Shown here: piece by piece, positions 16,749 through 29,500 of the stretch
Layout: every line of letters begins with the position of its first letter
How positions within the stretch are numbered: the stretch's first letter is position 1
Source: Mucilaginibacter phenanthrenivorans
GTDB taxonomy: Bacteria > Bacteroidota > Bacteroidia > Sphingobacteriales > Sphingobacteriaceae
Assembly: GCF_024721155.1 (NCBI RefSeq)
Contig: NZ_JAHVAP010000019.1
Span: forward strand, 32,319-96,318
Direction: 5' to 3'
DNA: 64,000 bases
Translations under genes and position numbers: made by a program
The notes under the pieces: model-generated
Told to the model about the DNA's origin: nothing
Databases searched by the model: none
What the model saw: only the letters and a program-made list of their open reading frames with translations

Positions 16749-17629
16749 GATTGATTTTGATTTAATATATTTTTCCTGAACTCTTCAGGGGTAACTCCCT
16801 CCGTTTTTTTAAAGAACTTGGTAAAGTAGGAGTTATCGCTAAAGTTTAATTCGTATGCAATTTCGGTAATGGTTAATTGCGGGTTGGTGAGCAGTCGCTT
16901 TGCCTCCAGTATGCTGCGGTTGCGGATCACCTCACCAGCCTGCATTCCCAGCAGATCCTTACAAAGGGCATTTAAATGATTTGGGGTGATGTACAGCAGC
17001 GTGGCATAATCCTTTGGCAGCTTGAGGCTCTTGTAATGGATCTCGATAAGCTTCTGAAAATTCTTCAGCAACGTTTGGTTATACGATGCCGGGGTCTTAT
17101 TGCTGCCTCCCGCACTAAAGCGGTTAACCGAAATAAACAGCTGCAGCATCAGCAACCGAAGCATATCTGCGTTTTGCACCTGCGGAGTTTCCCACTCTTT
17201 AATAATGTCCTCAAACAGGCTTTTTATCTTTTGATGCAGGCCCTCCGGCAGATCAATAACAGCGTCGCTAACATCGCCGCTAAAAAAGGAAAAGTCGTCG
17301 CAATAACCCGCATTCAATAAAAACGACTGGAAAAAGGAGTTTGAGAAGTTGATGATATAACCGTCAACAAATCCCTCAAAACTCCAGGAGTGCACCTGGC
17401 CGGGGATCATGAAATATATTTGATTAGGCCTTACCGGGAAGTTTTCAAAGTCGATGGTGTGGCTGCCCGCGCCATCGGTAAAAAACACCACATGGTAAAA
17501 AGTGTGCCTGTGGGCAGCATGCAGGTTTTTGTGATGTTCAAGGTAGGGGGCAAAACGGCTTATCAGGATCTCATCTGATCTAAAATCAGATAAGGTGCAA
17601 ATATCATATACCGGTGTGCTTTGTAACAT
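16745..17629 (-). CDS. AraC-family transcriptional regulator with cupin sensor domain
   Basis: 294 residues. The N-terminal half (about 35-160) reads as a cupin sensor (HKNLHAAHRHTFYHVVFF, and PGQVHSWSFEG). The C-terminal ~100 residues form the double helix-turn-helix (LGMQAGEVIRNRSILEAKRL, then TEIAYELNFSDNSYFTKFFKK and TPEEFRK). Such regulators activate metabolic genes when a small ligand binds the cupin. The target is unknown; the gene precedes the DUF983 gene with a four-base overlap. Confidence 0.92.
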   Translation of the reverse strand: MLQSTPVYDICTLSDFRSDEILISRFAPYLEHHKNLHAAHRHTFYHVVFFTDGAGSHTIDFENFPVRPNQIYFMIPGQVHSWSFEGFVDGYIINFSNSFFQSFLLNAGYCDDFSFFSGDVSDAVIDLPEGLHQKIKSLFEDIIKEWETPQVQNADMLRLLMLQLFISVNRFSAGGSNKTPASYNQTLLKNFQKLIEIHYKSLKLPKDYATLLYITPNHLNALCKDLLGMQAGEVIRNRSILEAKRLLTNPQLTITEIAYELNFSDNSYFTKFFKKTEGVTPEEFRKNILNQNQS

Positions 17630-17753
17630 GATACAAATCTAAATACAATATCACCACAGGTAATGGTATTATTTACAGTATTTGTGGTATTAATTATGGA
17701 TTGTTTTCTGAAAGGTGAAAGGTGAAAATAAAATTGGCTTTCAAGTTAGCCCT

Positions 17754-19571
17754 TTAAATTGTTATGGTGTCTGCCTCTTGGTTCTTGCCTCTTTGTTCCT
17801 GGCTCTTATTAGTCCATTTGTAAATAACATTCTCCAGGCGCTCAATGGTGAAAGGTTTACTGATGAAGTCGCTCATACCGGCAACTTTGCACTTGTCTTC
17901 ATCTTCGCTAAGTACGTTGGCCGTCATGGCAATAATTGGAGGTGCGGCAGGGTCGCTGGCAATAATGTATGCGGCAGCCTGTAAGCCATCCATTTCAGGC
18001 ATTTGGATATCCATGAAGATCAGGTCGTACTTTTTATGCTCCACCATATCTATCGCAATGCGGCCGTTATCGGCAATATCAACATCATAGCCCATCTTTT
18101 TAAAGGTTTTTCGTGCTATCAGCTGGTTCATTTTATTGTCTTCGGCAATTAAAATATTTAGCAGTCTAATTTGCCTTAATGTCTGGTTGTCAGATTGTTC
18201 TTTAATCGGCGCATTAATAGAAACAACATCCAAAGGCACGCTGAAGGTGAATACCGAACCCTGGTTTTCCCTGCTCTCGGCCCAAATCTTGCCGTTCATC
18301 ATTTCAACCAGTTTTTTACAGATGGAAAGGCCAAGGCCTGTGCCGCCGTATTTGCGCAATGCCGTTGTGTTTACTTGCGTAAAGGGCTTAAAAAGTTGCG
18401 ATAACGATTCCTCGCTGATGCCTATGCCCGTGTCTTTAACACTAAAGGTAACTTCCTGGATGCCGCCGGCACGGTTTGACGCAGAGACGTTAAGCTGTAC
18501 AGATCCCTCATCAGTAAACTTAATGGCGTTGCCTATCAAATTCACCAGGATCTGCTGTATCCGGCTCTCATCCATTTTTAAATATTCAGCAAGGTTATCG
18601 TTTATATTGCAATCTAACGTGATGGCCTTGCCCGGGACTGCAATACCCGGCTGACTTATTTCAAGCACCGTTTTGATACAATTGCGGATATTAGCCGATT
18701 TTGGGTGAAGCGTGAGTTTGTCTGCTTCAATTTTTGAAAGATCAAGAATATCGCTGATAATATTGATCAGCAGGTTGCTGCTTGATTGCAGGGTTTGGAG
18801 CAACTCGCGCTGCTCGGCATTAAGATTTGAAAGCGACAATAACTGGGCGGTGCCAATAATGCCGTTTAACGGCGTGCGGATCTCATGGCTCATGTTGGCC
18901 AGGAAGTTTGATTTGGCTACGGTAGCATCCTCGGCACGATCTTTAGCGGTGGATAACGCCGCTTGTGATGACAGCAGCTCCTCGCTTTTTCCAATAAGCT
19001 TATTTTTGTCCTTTTCGTGACTTCTTTTCAGAAAGCTTACCAACAAACCGGCCATTAAAACATTCATTATGGCTGATGAGATAAGGTCTGACTCTTTTTG
19101 CGTTGAATTTACCGGCAGGCTTACCCACGAGGGGTGACTTTTTTCCAACAGGTAACAGGTATAAAATACGGCCATTAAAAAGCCGATATAGTACAAATGA
19201 TATTTGCGTCTAAGCAGCATCATTACCAGCACTATCATGAAAATGCCAATATGGGTGGTTGAGCCCTCAACACCTCCGTTAAAAAACCAACCGGGTATTA
19301 ACAGCATTATGCCTGCAATAGTATATCCCAGCGCCAGATTTTCTGAATAGCCAATATACCTGCTTTGATAAAATGCCTGAGCGCACATACCGCAAACAAA
19401 TAACTCAACTGCTATAAGGTATAATGGGAACCCTAATATTATATTGTTTGTTATGCTAACCAGCATACTAATGCTTAAAAACAGGCATACCGCGTTGAAA
19501 AGCTTATTTTCAAGTGATAAGGCAGGATCATCAAATCCAACAAACTGTTTTATGTTTTTTAGCAACCTCAT
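17754..19571 (-). CDS. membrane hybrid sensor histidine kinase with receiver domain
   Basis: 605 residues. The N-terminal ~200 residues carry about six hydrophobic segments (for example LFLSISMLVSITNNIILGFP). HisKA follows with phospho-acceptor His229 (NMSHEIRTPLNG), then HATPase_c (FTDEGSVQLNV, VKDTGIGI, KYGGTGLGLSI). A C-terminal receiver has Asp521 (LIFMDIQMPEMDG) and Lys in FISKPF. It likely phosphorylates its own receiver or a His-phosphotransfer partner; none is adjacent. The last ~15 residues (KSQEQRGKNQEADT) are encoded by a word-repeat tract and look non-native, so the ancestral stop may have been shifted. The gene is monocistronic. Confidence 0.93.
   Translation of the reverse strand: MRLLKNIKQFVGFDDPALSLENKLFNAVCLFLSISMLVSITNNIILGFPLYLIAVELFVCGMCAQAFYQSRYIGYSENLALGYTIAGIMLLIPGWFFNGGVEGSTTHIGIFMIVLVMMLLRRKYHLYYIGFLMAVFYTCYLLEKSHPSWVSLPVNSTQKESDLISSAIMNVLMAGLLVSFLKRSHEKDKNKLIGKSEELLSSQAALSTAKDRAEDATVAKSNFLANMSHEIRTPLNGIIGTAQLLSLSNLNAEQRELLQTLQSSSNLLINIISDILDLSKIEADKLTLHPKSANIRNCIKTVLEISQPGIAVPGKAITLDCNINDNLAEYLKMDESRIQQILVNLIGNAIKFTDEGSVQLNVSASNRAGGIQEVTFSVKDTGIGISEESLSQLFKPFTQVNTTALRKYGGTGLGLSICKKLVEMMNGKIWAESRENQGSVFTFSVPLDVVSINAPIKEQSDNQTLRQIRLLNILIAEDNKMNQLIARKTFKKMGYDVDIADNGRIAIDMVEHKKYDLIFMDIQMPEMDGLQAAAYIIASDPAAPPIIAMTANVLSEDEDKCKVAGMSDFISKPFTIERLENVIYKWTNKSQEQRGKNQEADTITI
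17769..17808. repeat. word repeat overlapping the 3' end of the hybrid kinase gene
   Basis: CTCTTGGTTCTTGCCTCTTTG and TTCCTGGCTCTT belong to the same vocabulary as the hairpin at 16262-16342. It lies within the last codons of the kinase gene, not downstream of it. Confidence 0.65.
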
Positions 19572-19593
19572 TTATATATTCTAACCTCTGTAA

Positions 19594-20088
19594 TTATTTA
19601 GCATCGTTTACCTCAAGCCAAAAACCATCCGGATCCTGCAGATAAATCTGTCTTACCCCGTCGGCCCTAAGCTGGATCTTCTTTTGCTCACCGCCCCAGT
19701 TACCGTAAACTATCTTCATATCATCAAGGTGATGAATAAAGGCATCCAGGTTTGGAACGCTAAAACATAAATGAACACCAATATTATGAACCGCCTGCGG
19801 GCAATCGCCTTTAATAATATGCAGCGCAAGCCCTTCGCCTATTTTTAGCCAAACGTGTACGGTATCATTAAACGGGTGATGGATTTCCTTAAGCTGAATT
19901 ACCGTGCGGTAAAAATTGGCTGTTTTTTTAAGATCCTTTGCGCATAAGGCAAAATGATTAAAAACCGGCTGATTAGCGTTGTTCGCGTCTTGAGCCTTTA
20001 CCAATAGTGGTAAGGCAATTGAACAAATTATAGTTAAAACGGCAAGGCGAATTGTTTTGGAGAGAGATGATTTTAAAGAAATGCTCAT
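19594..20088 (-). CDS. exported VOC/glyoxalase-fold protein
   Basis: 164 residues from ATG 20088, which starts a signal peptide (LAVLTIICSIALPLLVKAQ). The upstream ATG at 20115 would only add nine residues. The mature part is a single glyoxalase/dioxygenase module: FNHFALCAKDLKKTANFYRTV, a DTVHVWLKIGEGLALHI strand block, HLCFSVPNLDAFIHHLD, and YLQDPDGFWLEVND at the end. Likely metal ligands are His in FNHFAL and Glu in WLEV. Such folds cover lactoylglutathione lyase, dioxygenases and resistance proteins; an exported one suggests a small-molecule binding or detoxifying role. Substrate unknown. Confidence 0.88.
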   Translation of the reverse strand: MSISLKSSLSKTIRLAVLTIICSIALPLLVKAQDANNANQPVFNHFALCAKDLKKTANFYRTVIQLKEIHHPFNDTVHVWLKIGEGLALHIIKGDCPQAVHNIGVHLCFSVPNLDAFIHHLDDMKIVYGNWGGEQKKIQLRADGVRQIYLQDPDGFWLEVNDAK

Positions 20089-20200
20089 TTTTAGGTTGTT
20101 TAAGGTACTAAACATAAAAAATAAATGTCACTTAAACGGCGCGTAGCCATGTAATTTATCAAATTGGGCAAAAATTATCAAAGGGTGTTAAGGCATTTAG

Positions 20201-20434
20201 CTACCAGGCCATCATCTGGCTCAGGTTATAGTCAATGGATGCCACCGTGATGGTATTATGGCGATTCCAGTCCTCCATATCAATTAAACCAGGCATGGTT
20301 TGGTAATGGTCGTCATTTTTTGAACATTTCACAACATATCCTATATCCTGCACCTGGGCGATTACCGGGCGTGCACCGCACTCCTTACAAAGCTTGCAAT
20401 AAATCGAACCCGGTATATTTACATATCCCCTCAT
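20201..20434 (-). CDS. small Cys-containing hypothetical protein
   Basis: 77 residues from ATG 20434. It has an N-terminal Cys cluster (CKLCKECG) and a further Cys at VVKCSK, compatible with a small zinc ribbon. The rest is polar (YQTMPGLIDMEDWNRHNT). No family recognised. It lies alone between the VOC protein and the giant surface-protein gene. Confidence 0.6.
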   Translation of the reverse strand: MRGYVNIPGSIYCKLCKECGARPVIAQVQDIGYVVKCSKNDDHYQTMPGLIDMEDWNRHNTITVASIDYNLSQMMAW

Positions 20435-20568
20435 AATACTTTATTACGGGATTGAGTAGAAGAAGTTGCTGCTAAATCGCTTTTTGTGATAATATTTTGA
20501 AAAAAAATCGACGCGATCGAAATTCCTGGCGAGCGGATAACAAATTGTTTTCCAATTAATAAAGACCC

Positions 20569-23500
20569 TTATCGTATTATTGTAATTGGGCCCGATAATG
20601 GCTTTTTGCCATTTTTTAGATCGATCAAATAATAATACGTACCCACCGGCAAGGTGCTGCCGTTGTAGGTGCCATCCCAGGCTTTAGCATACCCGGTAGA
20701 TCTGTAAACCAACGAGCCATACCGGGTATAAACGGTTATGCTGCTGTTTGGATAGGATGTTATGGCTGATATATTCCATAAATCGTTGATGCCATCGCCA
20801 TTAGGCGTAAATGTATTTGGAATTACAATGGTACACTGGCTTACCGGGCTGAGCGTAATAGGAATAGGATTTGAAGTTGCACTCGGGTTCACAAGGCATT
20901 TTGCCTTGCTGGTTAGGATACAAGTGACTATATAGCCATCAGCAAGTGTTGTGCTGCTAAATGTGGCGCTGTTGGTGCCGGCGTTTATTCCATTTACCTG
21001 CCACTGGTAATCAGGGGTAACTGCAGCAGCCGATGGAGTTGCTGTGAACGTTACTTCAGTGCCACCGCAAAAAGGGCCGGTTGCCGACGATGTGATGGAA
21101 ACCGAAGGGATAGCAGGTTGCTCAGGTGTAAAAGTCAACTCTCCTGAAGTTGCCGTTGCGCTGGTGGTACACACTTCACTGCTGGTCAACATACAACTTA
21201 CCTTGTCGCCGGCTGTTAAGGTTGAAGTTATGAATGACGGCCCGGCTTCACCTGCATCCTGGCCATTAACAAGCCATTTGTAAATCGGATTTGTTCCACC
21301 GTTTTGCGGCGTTGCTTCAAAGGTTATTGCGCTGCCGATGCACTGATCAGCGGTAGTCATTGAAATAATTATAGATGGGGTTAGCGCAGGAGTTACCTTC
21401 AGCGTTTGTGTTTTATCAGGCGTTGCGCCATCCTTTGCGGTAATGGTTGTTGTACCGACGCCGGTGATGTGGATCTTGCCGGCTGCTATGGTGGCAACCG
21501 TTAAGTCGCTGCTGGTGTAGGTAATTGGCAGGTCATCCGTCGCGCCGGGATCAAAATCAACGCCCATATCACAAACTGTTTTGTCGGGGATGGGCCCAAA
21601 TACAATTCCGGTAGCATCAACCTCGATACTTAAAGTAAACTGGCTGCTTCCACCTGTATTGTACGCTGTTACCGTATAATCTGTTTTGGGCGATATGGCT
21701 GTTGGTTTACCGCTGATAAACCCGGTTGTGGGGTCAAATATCAAACCGGGAGGTAAGGCTTTGTCAATGGTGTATCCTGTGGTATAAACCTTTATGATGT
21801 TGTTATTGCCAAAGTTCGCCACATATAAGTTGCCTGCAGCATCCAGGCTTATCCCAAGTGGGAATTCGAATATGTTAACGCCATTGCCAATTCCATCGGC
21901 CAATATGGTAACATTGCCTGCTGCATCAATTTTAGCTACCCTTGCATTTGCGGCATCCGCAATAAAAATGTCGCCAATGGCATCAACAGCTACGCCTCCC
22001 GGGCTCCTTACCTGGATGCCTGAATTGTTGTTAACGGTAGTCACAAAACCCGATGGCGTTATTTTACGAACAGAATTATTATCGAAGTCGGCCACATAGA
22101 TGTTTCCAGCTGCATCTATACTTAATTTTTGCGGATTGTTAAAGCTGGCGGCTGTGCCCTGCCCATCGCCTATTCCCGGCGAACCGCTGCCTGCCAGGGT
22201 TGATACCATTCCGTCGATACCTATCTTCCTGATCAGGCATGTTCCATATTCTGCTATATAAATATTGCCTGATGCATCAACTGCAATTCCCTGTGGCTGC
22301 GTAAATGTTGCACCTGCTACCGGCCCGTTGTTATCTCCCTGTGTTCCGCCGCCTGCAATTGTGCTAACAAGACCTGCCGGGGTTATTTTTCTTATCCTGT
22401 TACCATAGGTGTCTGCCACATAAATATTACCGGCGGCATCTGTTGCGATGCCCGAGGGGCCGCTAAAGCTCGCTGCGGTTCCTTGTCCGTCAGTTGATCC
22501 GGCTGTGCCGCTACCGGCAAAAGTAGTTACAACACCGGCTGGTGTTATTTTCCGGATCAAAAAATTGTCTCGGTCTGCTACAAAAATATTGCCTGCAATG
22601 TCTGTAGCCACACTCGTTGCCTGGTAAAAGCTTGCAGCGGTTCCCGTAGCGTCAGTTTTACCTCTTGCGCCGCTGCCAGCAAACACAAGTGAGTGCCCGT
22701 AAGGTGTTGCAGGCACGGCACCGCCCGTGTTTTTAGGTTTTAAAATGGCACTGGTTACACCAACGGTATAAACCAATGGGGTAGTGTAGGTGATAGCAGG
22801 TGGCAGGGGCAATGGACCTACATTATCACTAACCTTAATGTTAACCTTAAAGCTGGCGCTTCCGCCCAGGTTGTAGCCGGTAATGGTATAATCTGTAGCT
22901 GGTGAAGTTGACGATGGCGTTCCGCTGATTGTTCCGGTTTTTGGATCGAAAACTAAGCCGGGGGGCAAAGGTTTGTCAATTTTATAACCGGTTAATGCTA
23001 CCTTTCTGATGAGGTTATTATCAAAGTCGGCTACAACTAAATTACCGTTACCGTCAGAAATTATCCCGATCGGATCGTTGAATGTAGCTTCAGACCATAA
23101 ACCATTAGCTGCGCCTGTTGCTCCGTTTCCCGCTATAGTTTCTATGGTGCCATCGGGCTTTAACATCCTTACTTCCTGCAAGCCGACATCAGTAAAATAA
23201 ATATTACCAAAGGCATCCGTAGTCAGGCCGCCGGCCGCAACGTGATTTGGGGCCTGTCCTGCAATGGTTGTAACTGATCCTGAAGGAGTTATTTGCCTGA
23301 TCGCGCTTTTTCCGTCAAGTCCATTATCGCTAACAATCAGGTTTCCATCTTTGTCAATTGCCAGGGCAACAGGTCTGTCAAAGCTGGCCCCTCTGCCAAT
23401 GCCGTCGTTTGAAACTGTTCCGCCATTTCCAGCAATTGTTGTCACCTCACCCCTAAGGGACACCTTCCTGACCAGGTTGCCGCCTTCATCGGATACATAC

Positions 23501-26500
23501 AGGTAGCCATCGTTTCCAAATTGTATGCCGGCCGGCCCAAAAAAGCTGGCCGTACCATCACTGCTATCATTACTACCAGCATTTGCACTTCCGGCCAGTG
23601 TGGTTACTGTTCCGTCGGGGAATATCTTCCTGATGAGGTTATTATCGGTATCAGCTACGTATAAATTCCCCTGGTCATCAAATGCCAGTCCGGCTATAAA
23701 ATTAAAGCTTGCCCCCGTACCAACGCCATCAACATAGCCTTTTATGCCGCTGCCAGCAAAAGTTGTAACCAAACCTGCAGGTGTTATTTTCCTTATCCTG
23801 AAATTTGAAAAATCCGACACATAGATATTGCCCTGCTTATCCATCGCCAGCGCGGCCGGAGAATGAAAGCTTGCACCCGTTCCGGTACCATCTGTAGATC
23901 CAATGCTACCACTGCCTGCAAATGTACTTACTTCTCCGTAAGCATTTGCCGGAACATCCCCACCCAGTTGCTTTGGTTTTAAATTAACAATGGTTTTTCC
24001 GACAGTGTAGTTTTGCGGCGTTTCATAGACGAACTTTGGAGGCACTGGCAATTGTTGATCGGCGTCAACTTCAATACTCAGCGCAGTACTGCCGCTGCCT
24101 GCCGCGTTGTGGGCTGTTACCGTATAAGTGGTGGGCGGTGATAAGGCTGTAGGCGTACCGCTTATACTGCCGGTATTTTTATCAAATATTAAACCAGGTG
24201 GCAGGGGTTTGTCAATGGTGAATTTGTCAACGGTTATTTTTCTAACCAGGTTGTTATTGGTGTCTCCTATATATAAATTCCCATCGGCATCTATGGCTAT
24301 TCCAAATGAAGTATTAAACATTGCTGCAGCCAGGTCGCCATCCGTAGCGCCGGGAAGTTTTTTTCCTGTTACTGTTGTTACCACACCTGCAGGCGTTATC
24401 TTCCTGATTTGGTTATTCTGCGCATCTGTTACATATAAATTGCCATAAGGATCAATTTTCAATCCGATAGGATCATGAAAAGTTGCTGCCGTACCAGTAC
24501 CGTCGGCATCGCCTATAGCCCCGCTGCCGGCAAATGTGGTAACTATGCCTGAAGGCGTTATTTTTCGGATAATATTGTTGTAGCTATCGGCTACAAACAC
24601 ATAGCCGTTTGCATCAACGGCTATGCCGATGGGCCCGTTGAATGAAGCATGGTTGCCTATGTCATCGCCGTGGCCAACAGCACCACTTCCGGAGAGGGTG
24701 GTTACATCTCCTGCCGGCGTTATTTTCCTTACCAGGTTACCAGTTAAATCGGCTACATATAAATTTCCGGCATTATCAACTGCTATCCCTGCCGGCTGGT
24801 TAAAGGATGCTGCCGTGCCTGCACCATCGGTACTGCCTGTGGTATTGTTACCCGCAACTGTTGTTACTACCCCGGCGGGCGTTATTTTGCGTATCCGATG
24901 GTTATTTAAATCGGCAACGTATACATTTCCAAAGGCATCTACAGCTACATCAAAAGGATCATTAAAACTTGCCGCTGTACCCGTGCCGTTTGCAAAGGCT
25001 GCAGTGCCGCTTCCTGCAAGTGTGGTAACAAGGCCTGTTGGGCTTATTTTTCTGATCAGTGAATTATCCGTATCAGCTATGTAAATATTACCGCTATTGT
25101 CAACAGTTAATCCCTTTGGGCTGTTGAAGCTGGCGGTATTTCCGGTACCATTTAACGAGCCCCTGGTGCCATTGCCTGCAAGTGTTATCACACTGTTAAA
25201 ACTGCCATTTGTAATTGGCCCGCCCGAGCTTGTTGGAAGTAATGTGCTTATAGGCGTATTGTCCAATGTATAGCTTTGTGGTGTTGGATAAGTTATAATG
25301 GGCAAGGCAGGCGGCGGGATTACGTAATCGTTTACCTTTATATTCACAACGGTGCTGTAACTTCCACCGGCGTTATAAGCAGTAACGGTGTAATCTGCAG
25401 CGGGTGAAGATTCGAGCGGTGTCCCGCTGATGGTTCCGGTTTTTGCATCAAAATTTAAACCTGGAGGTAAGGGTTTGTTAATTTCGTAGCCTGTGATGCC
25501 TATTTTTCTTATAAGGTCATTTCCTCCATCTGTAAGATATAAATTACCCGAATAATAGGTTATGCCGTATGGGATATTGAACGTAGCACCAGACCCCACA
25601 CCATCATCCGAACCTGGAAGGCCGCCGCCTGCAACGGTGCTCACTACTCCGTCGGGAGTTATTTTCCGGATGGCGCGGTTATTATTGTCTACCACATATA
25701 TATTCCCCGAAACATCAGAAGTAATTCCAAAGGGATTCTGAAATGTTGCTGCTGTTCCGGCACCATTGGTAAATCCGGCAAGGTTACTACCCGCAAAAGT
25801 GGTTACCAGGCCACCAGGGGTGATCTTCCTGACGCAGTTTCCGTTATAGTCAGACACATATAAGTTATCATTGGCATCTATGGTCATAAATGACGGGTCA
25901 TTGAACTGGGCAGCCGATCCCATCCCATCAACAGTGCCCTGTGTATAGACAAGACCGGCGAACATAGTTACCATCCCGTTTTTGTCTATTTTCCTGATAA
26001 CTTGTCCATTATAGTCGGAGACGAAAAGATTCCCGTGGGAGTCGAAAACTAAACCAAAAGGATTGGCGAAACCCGCCGTTGTCAGGTTTCCATCTACTGA
26101 ACCCTGGTAAGCTCCGTCAGGTCCGGTTGCTCCTGCATAGGTGCTTACCAAGCCGCCAGGCGTGATCTTTCTTATTAAATTATTTACCTGGTCGGCCACG
26201 TACAGGTTACCTGATTTATCGATTGCCATACCCGCCGGACCGTTAAATTGGGCCGCATTACCCTGGCCATTTGCAAAACCATCTGTTGAACTGCCTGCAA
26301 ACGGAGTTATTACACCTGCAGGTGTAATTTTTTTTATTTGGGCAGCATCGGAGATATATAAATTGCCGCTTGCATCGGCCACTATTCCATACGGGCCGTT
26401 AAAACCTCCTGAATTTTGTTTGTCGGTTATGGTACTCACCTCCCCATAAACATTCTCCGGCACCGCCCCCCCGGTGTTCGTTGGAACCAGCGGCGAAATC

Positions 26501-29500
26501 GGCGTTTTAACCGGGTAAACCTGTGGTGTTACATAACTGATATGTGGCGGCGGCGGAGGAGGAGGTATCACCGCTTCATCTTTCACCTCAATACTCACCA
26601 CTTTTATACTGCTGCCATCTTTATTATAACCTGTAATGGTATAATCTGTTGGGGGCGATAAAACTGTCGGCGTTCCTGATATTATTCCTGTTTTTACATC
26701 AAAAGTTAAACCTGCGGGCAGGGTTTTATCAATGGTATAGCCGGTTGCTATTACTTCCTTTATCCGGTTGCCATCCTGCTCCACAACATTTAGGTTGCCA
26801 TCAGGCCCAATGGTGATCCCTTTTGGCGAACCAAAAAATACAGCGCTGCCCACACCGGTTACCGCGCCGTGAGGCCCGCCGCCTGCAACGGTGGTTACCT
26901 TGCCATCGGGCGTTATTTTGCGGATATACGCATCATCGGTAACATATAAATTTCCCGATGCATCAATAGTTATCCCGTTTAAAAAAGTAAATTGAGCCGC
27001 CGTGCCGGTGCCGTCAACATGCCCGTACTGGCCGCTGCCTGCTAACGTAATTACTACGCCATTAGGCGTGATCTTTCTTATACAGCTGCCTGTTTGTTCG
27101 GCCACATACATGTTGCCCGCAGCATCCATCACCAGGTCGATAGGTACATTAAAGCTTGCTGTTTGATATTGCCCGTCAACCGTAGCTGCGGCACCGCTGC
27201 CAACAAAAGTTGATACATATCCTGTTGGCGAAACTTCCCTGATCTTGTTATGCGTATCGGTAAAATAAATATTCCCTGCCTTATCCATCACCATTCCGCC
27301 CGGTCGGTAAATGCCTGCTGCCGTGCCCTGCCCATCCTGGCTGGTAATATTGCTGTTGCCGGCAAGCGTCGTAACTGTTCCGTCGGGCGTTATTTTGCGG
27401 ATCAGGGCGTTAAGGTTGTCGGCTACATAAACATTTCCGTCGGCATCGATCACAACACCGTTCAGCGATCCAAACTTTTGAGTGGGGCCGGTGCCATATT
27501 TTGTTCCGGAAACAGCATCAGGAGCAACAGTGGTTACTACGCCGCCCGGCGTTATTTTTCTTAAACGCCCATTGGCAACTTCAGTAATGTAAATATTGCC
27601 TTCAAGGTCTGTTGCTATGCCATAAGGTATGGTAAACTGCGCCGCGGTGCCTGTTCCATCATTGCTGCCTACGGTGCCACTGCCCGCTATTACACTGGTT
27701 TCGCCATAAGTAGTTGCAGGGATTGCGCCGCCCGAATTTGTGGGAGTTAATTGTGGAATAGTTTTATTTATAATGTATGAATTAGGGGTAGTATAATCTA
27801 TTTTAGGCGGGGCAATAAATTTAAAGCCATCGCGGGCCGCTGTTCCACTGGGCGTTGTTACCCGCACCTTTCCTGTGGTGCCTGTTGTAACTACAGCGTT
27901 TATAGTTGTTGCTGAAACTATGACAAATGAGCTCGCCGGGGTATTCCCAAAGCTAACTCCGGTTGCTCCGGTAAAATTTGTGCCGATGATGGTTACGGTG
28001 GTTGCTGTACTTGTTGTCGAGGGGGTGAACGATGTAATAGTTGGTGCGGTTAACACCGGGTCGTTTTTAAATACCGAAACCGATTTAGGGCTTCCGGTAA
28101 CAACTATTTCAGGCTTGCCGTCGCCGTCAAGGTCGCCAATTTCAAAGGCCGAAGTCCCCGTTCCTGAATTTACGTTTACGGCATTTAAAAAGGTTATGCT
28201 GCCCGGGATGGATATGTTAGCCTGGATGGTGATTCTCCCGTTATTGGGATCCAAAGTAAATATGTCAGGTTTCCCATCGCCGTTCACGTCGGCAATCCTG
28301 ATCTGGCCAAAACTATGATCGCTGTTAAATTTTGAGTCGTAAAGCAGTGATGCAGCCGTAAGCGATGGCCCGTTGTACCTTGTTACTAAAACGAACGAGG
28401 TATTTGCCGTGTTTACATTATCGGTATAAGTGGTAAGTATTTCCGGCTTTCCGTCCCCATCAAGGTCTGCTACCGCTATTGACTCGGCTGTGTAACCCGC
28501 ATCTGTGATATTTGAATAATCAAGTCGGTTATCAAATTGTATGTTACCCTGCGTTGATGTGTTGTGAAATAGCGAAAAAGTTTTGTTGCCCCGGTTGGTT
28601 ACCAGCAGTTCCGGTTTCCCATCGCCATCAACGTCCCCCGCTGTTATATACGACGTGGCAGAGGTGTTGGCGGCAAAGTTTTTTTGAGCCGCAAAGCTGA
28701 TGTTACCGATCGTCGAATTATTGCGTAACACATTTACATCCCCTCCCGAGCAAAAGGCAAGATCGGGAAGGCCATCGCCATCAAGGTCGTTTATAATAAC
28801 AGATTTTAGTGAAGTTGGGTTATTTATAACGATATCAACCTTGGGCGCAAATGAGATATTTCCGTTTGTTGAAAGATTGCGGTATACTGATACCGTTGTG
28901 TTGCTGTTCACTACTACAATATCCGGCTTGCCATCGCCATCAATGTCGCCTGTAGCTATTGATAACGGATTATCCCCGGTTGCAAGGTCATATTTGGCCC
29001 CAAATGAGCTTGATGAAATAACGTTATTAACGGCCGTGCTGCTCAATATCGAGATAGTTTTATCGCCATTTGAAGTGATCACATCTGGTCTGCCATCGCC
29101 ATCAATATCGCAAATTGTCAATGCAAGCGGGTTGCTGCCTGTTGTAAAATTAACTTTAGGGTCAAAATCGGCCGGGGTTACAGTCGTTTTTATCGGGCTA
29201 AAAGTAACATCAAACGGTTGCCTGCTTGTTGATTGTACATGATCAATAGTATTGATAACTGTGATAGGCTGATAGGTTGCCCCCGGCGGAACTGATACAG
29301 TAAGCGCACTTGTGGATGCAGAAGTCACCGGCGCTTTGGCTGCCCCGAAATACACCGTGTTACCCGAAATTGAGGCGCTGAAGCCGGAACCGTATAGGCT
29401 AACGCTTGTACCAACCGGCCCGCTTACCGGGCTGAAATTGGTAATTACCTGCGCGGCAACGTTGCCCGCCTTAAAAAGTAGCAGGGTAAGCATAAAGAAA

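Noticed and set aside
26416..26661. 81-codon plus-strand frame and many others opposite the giant gene
   Set aside because: Shadows of the strongly coding NHL-repeat gene on the other strand.
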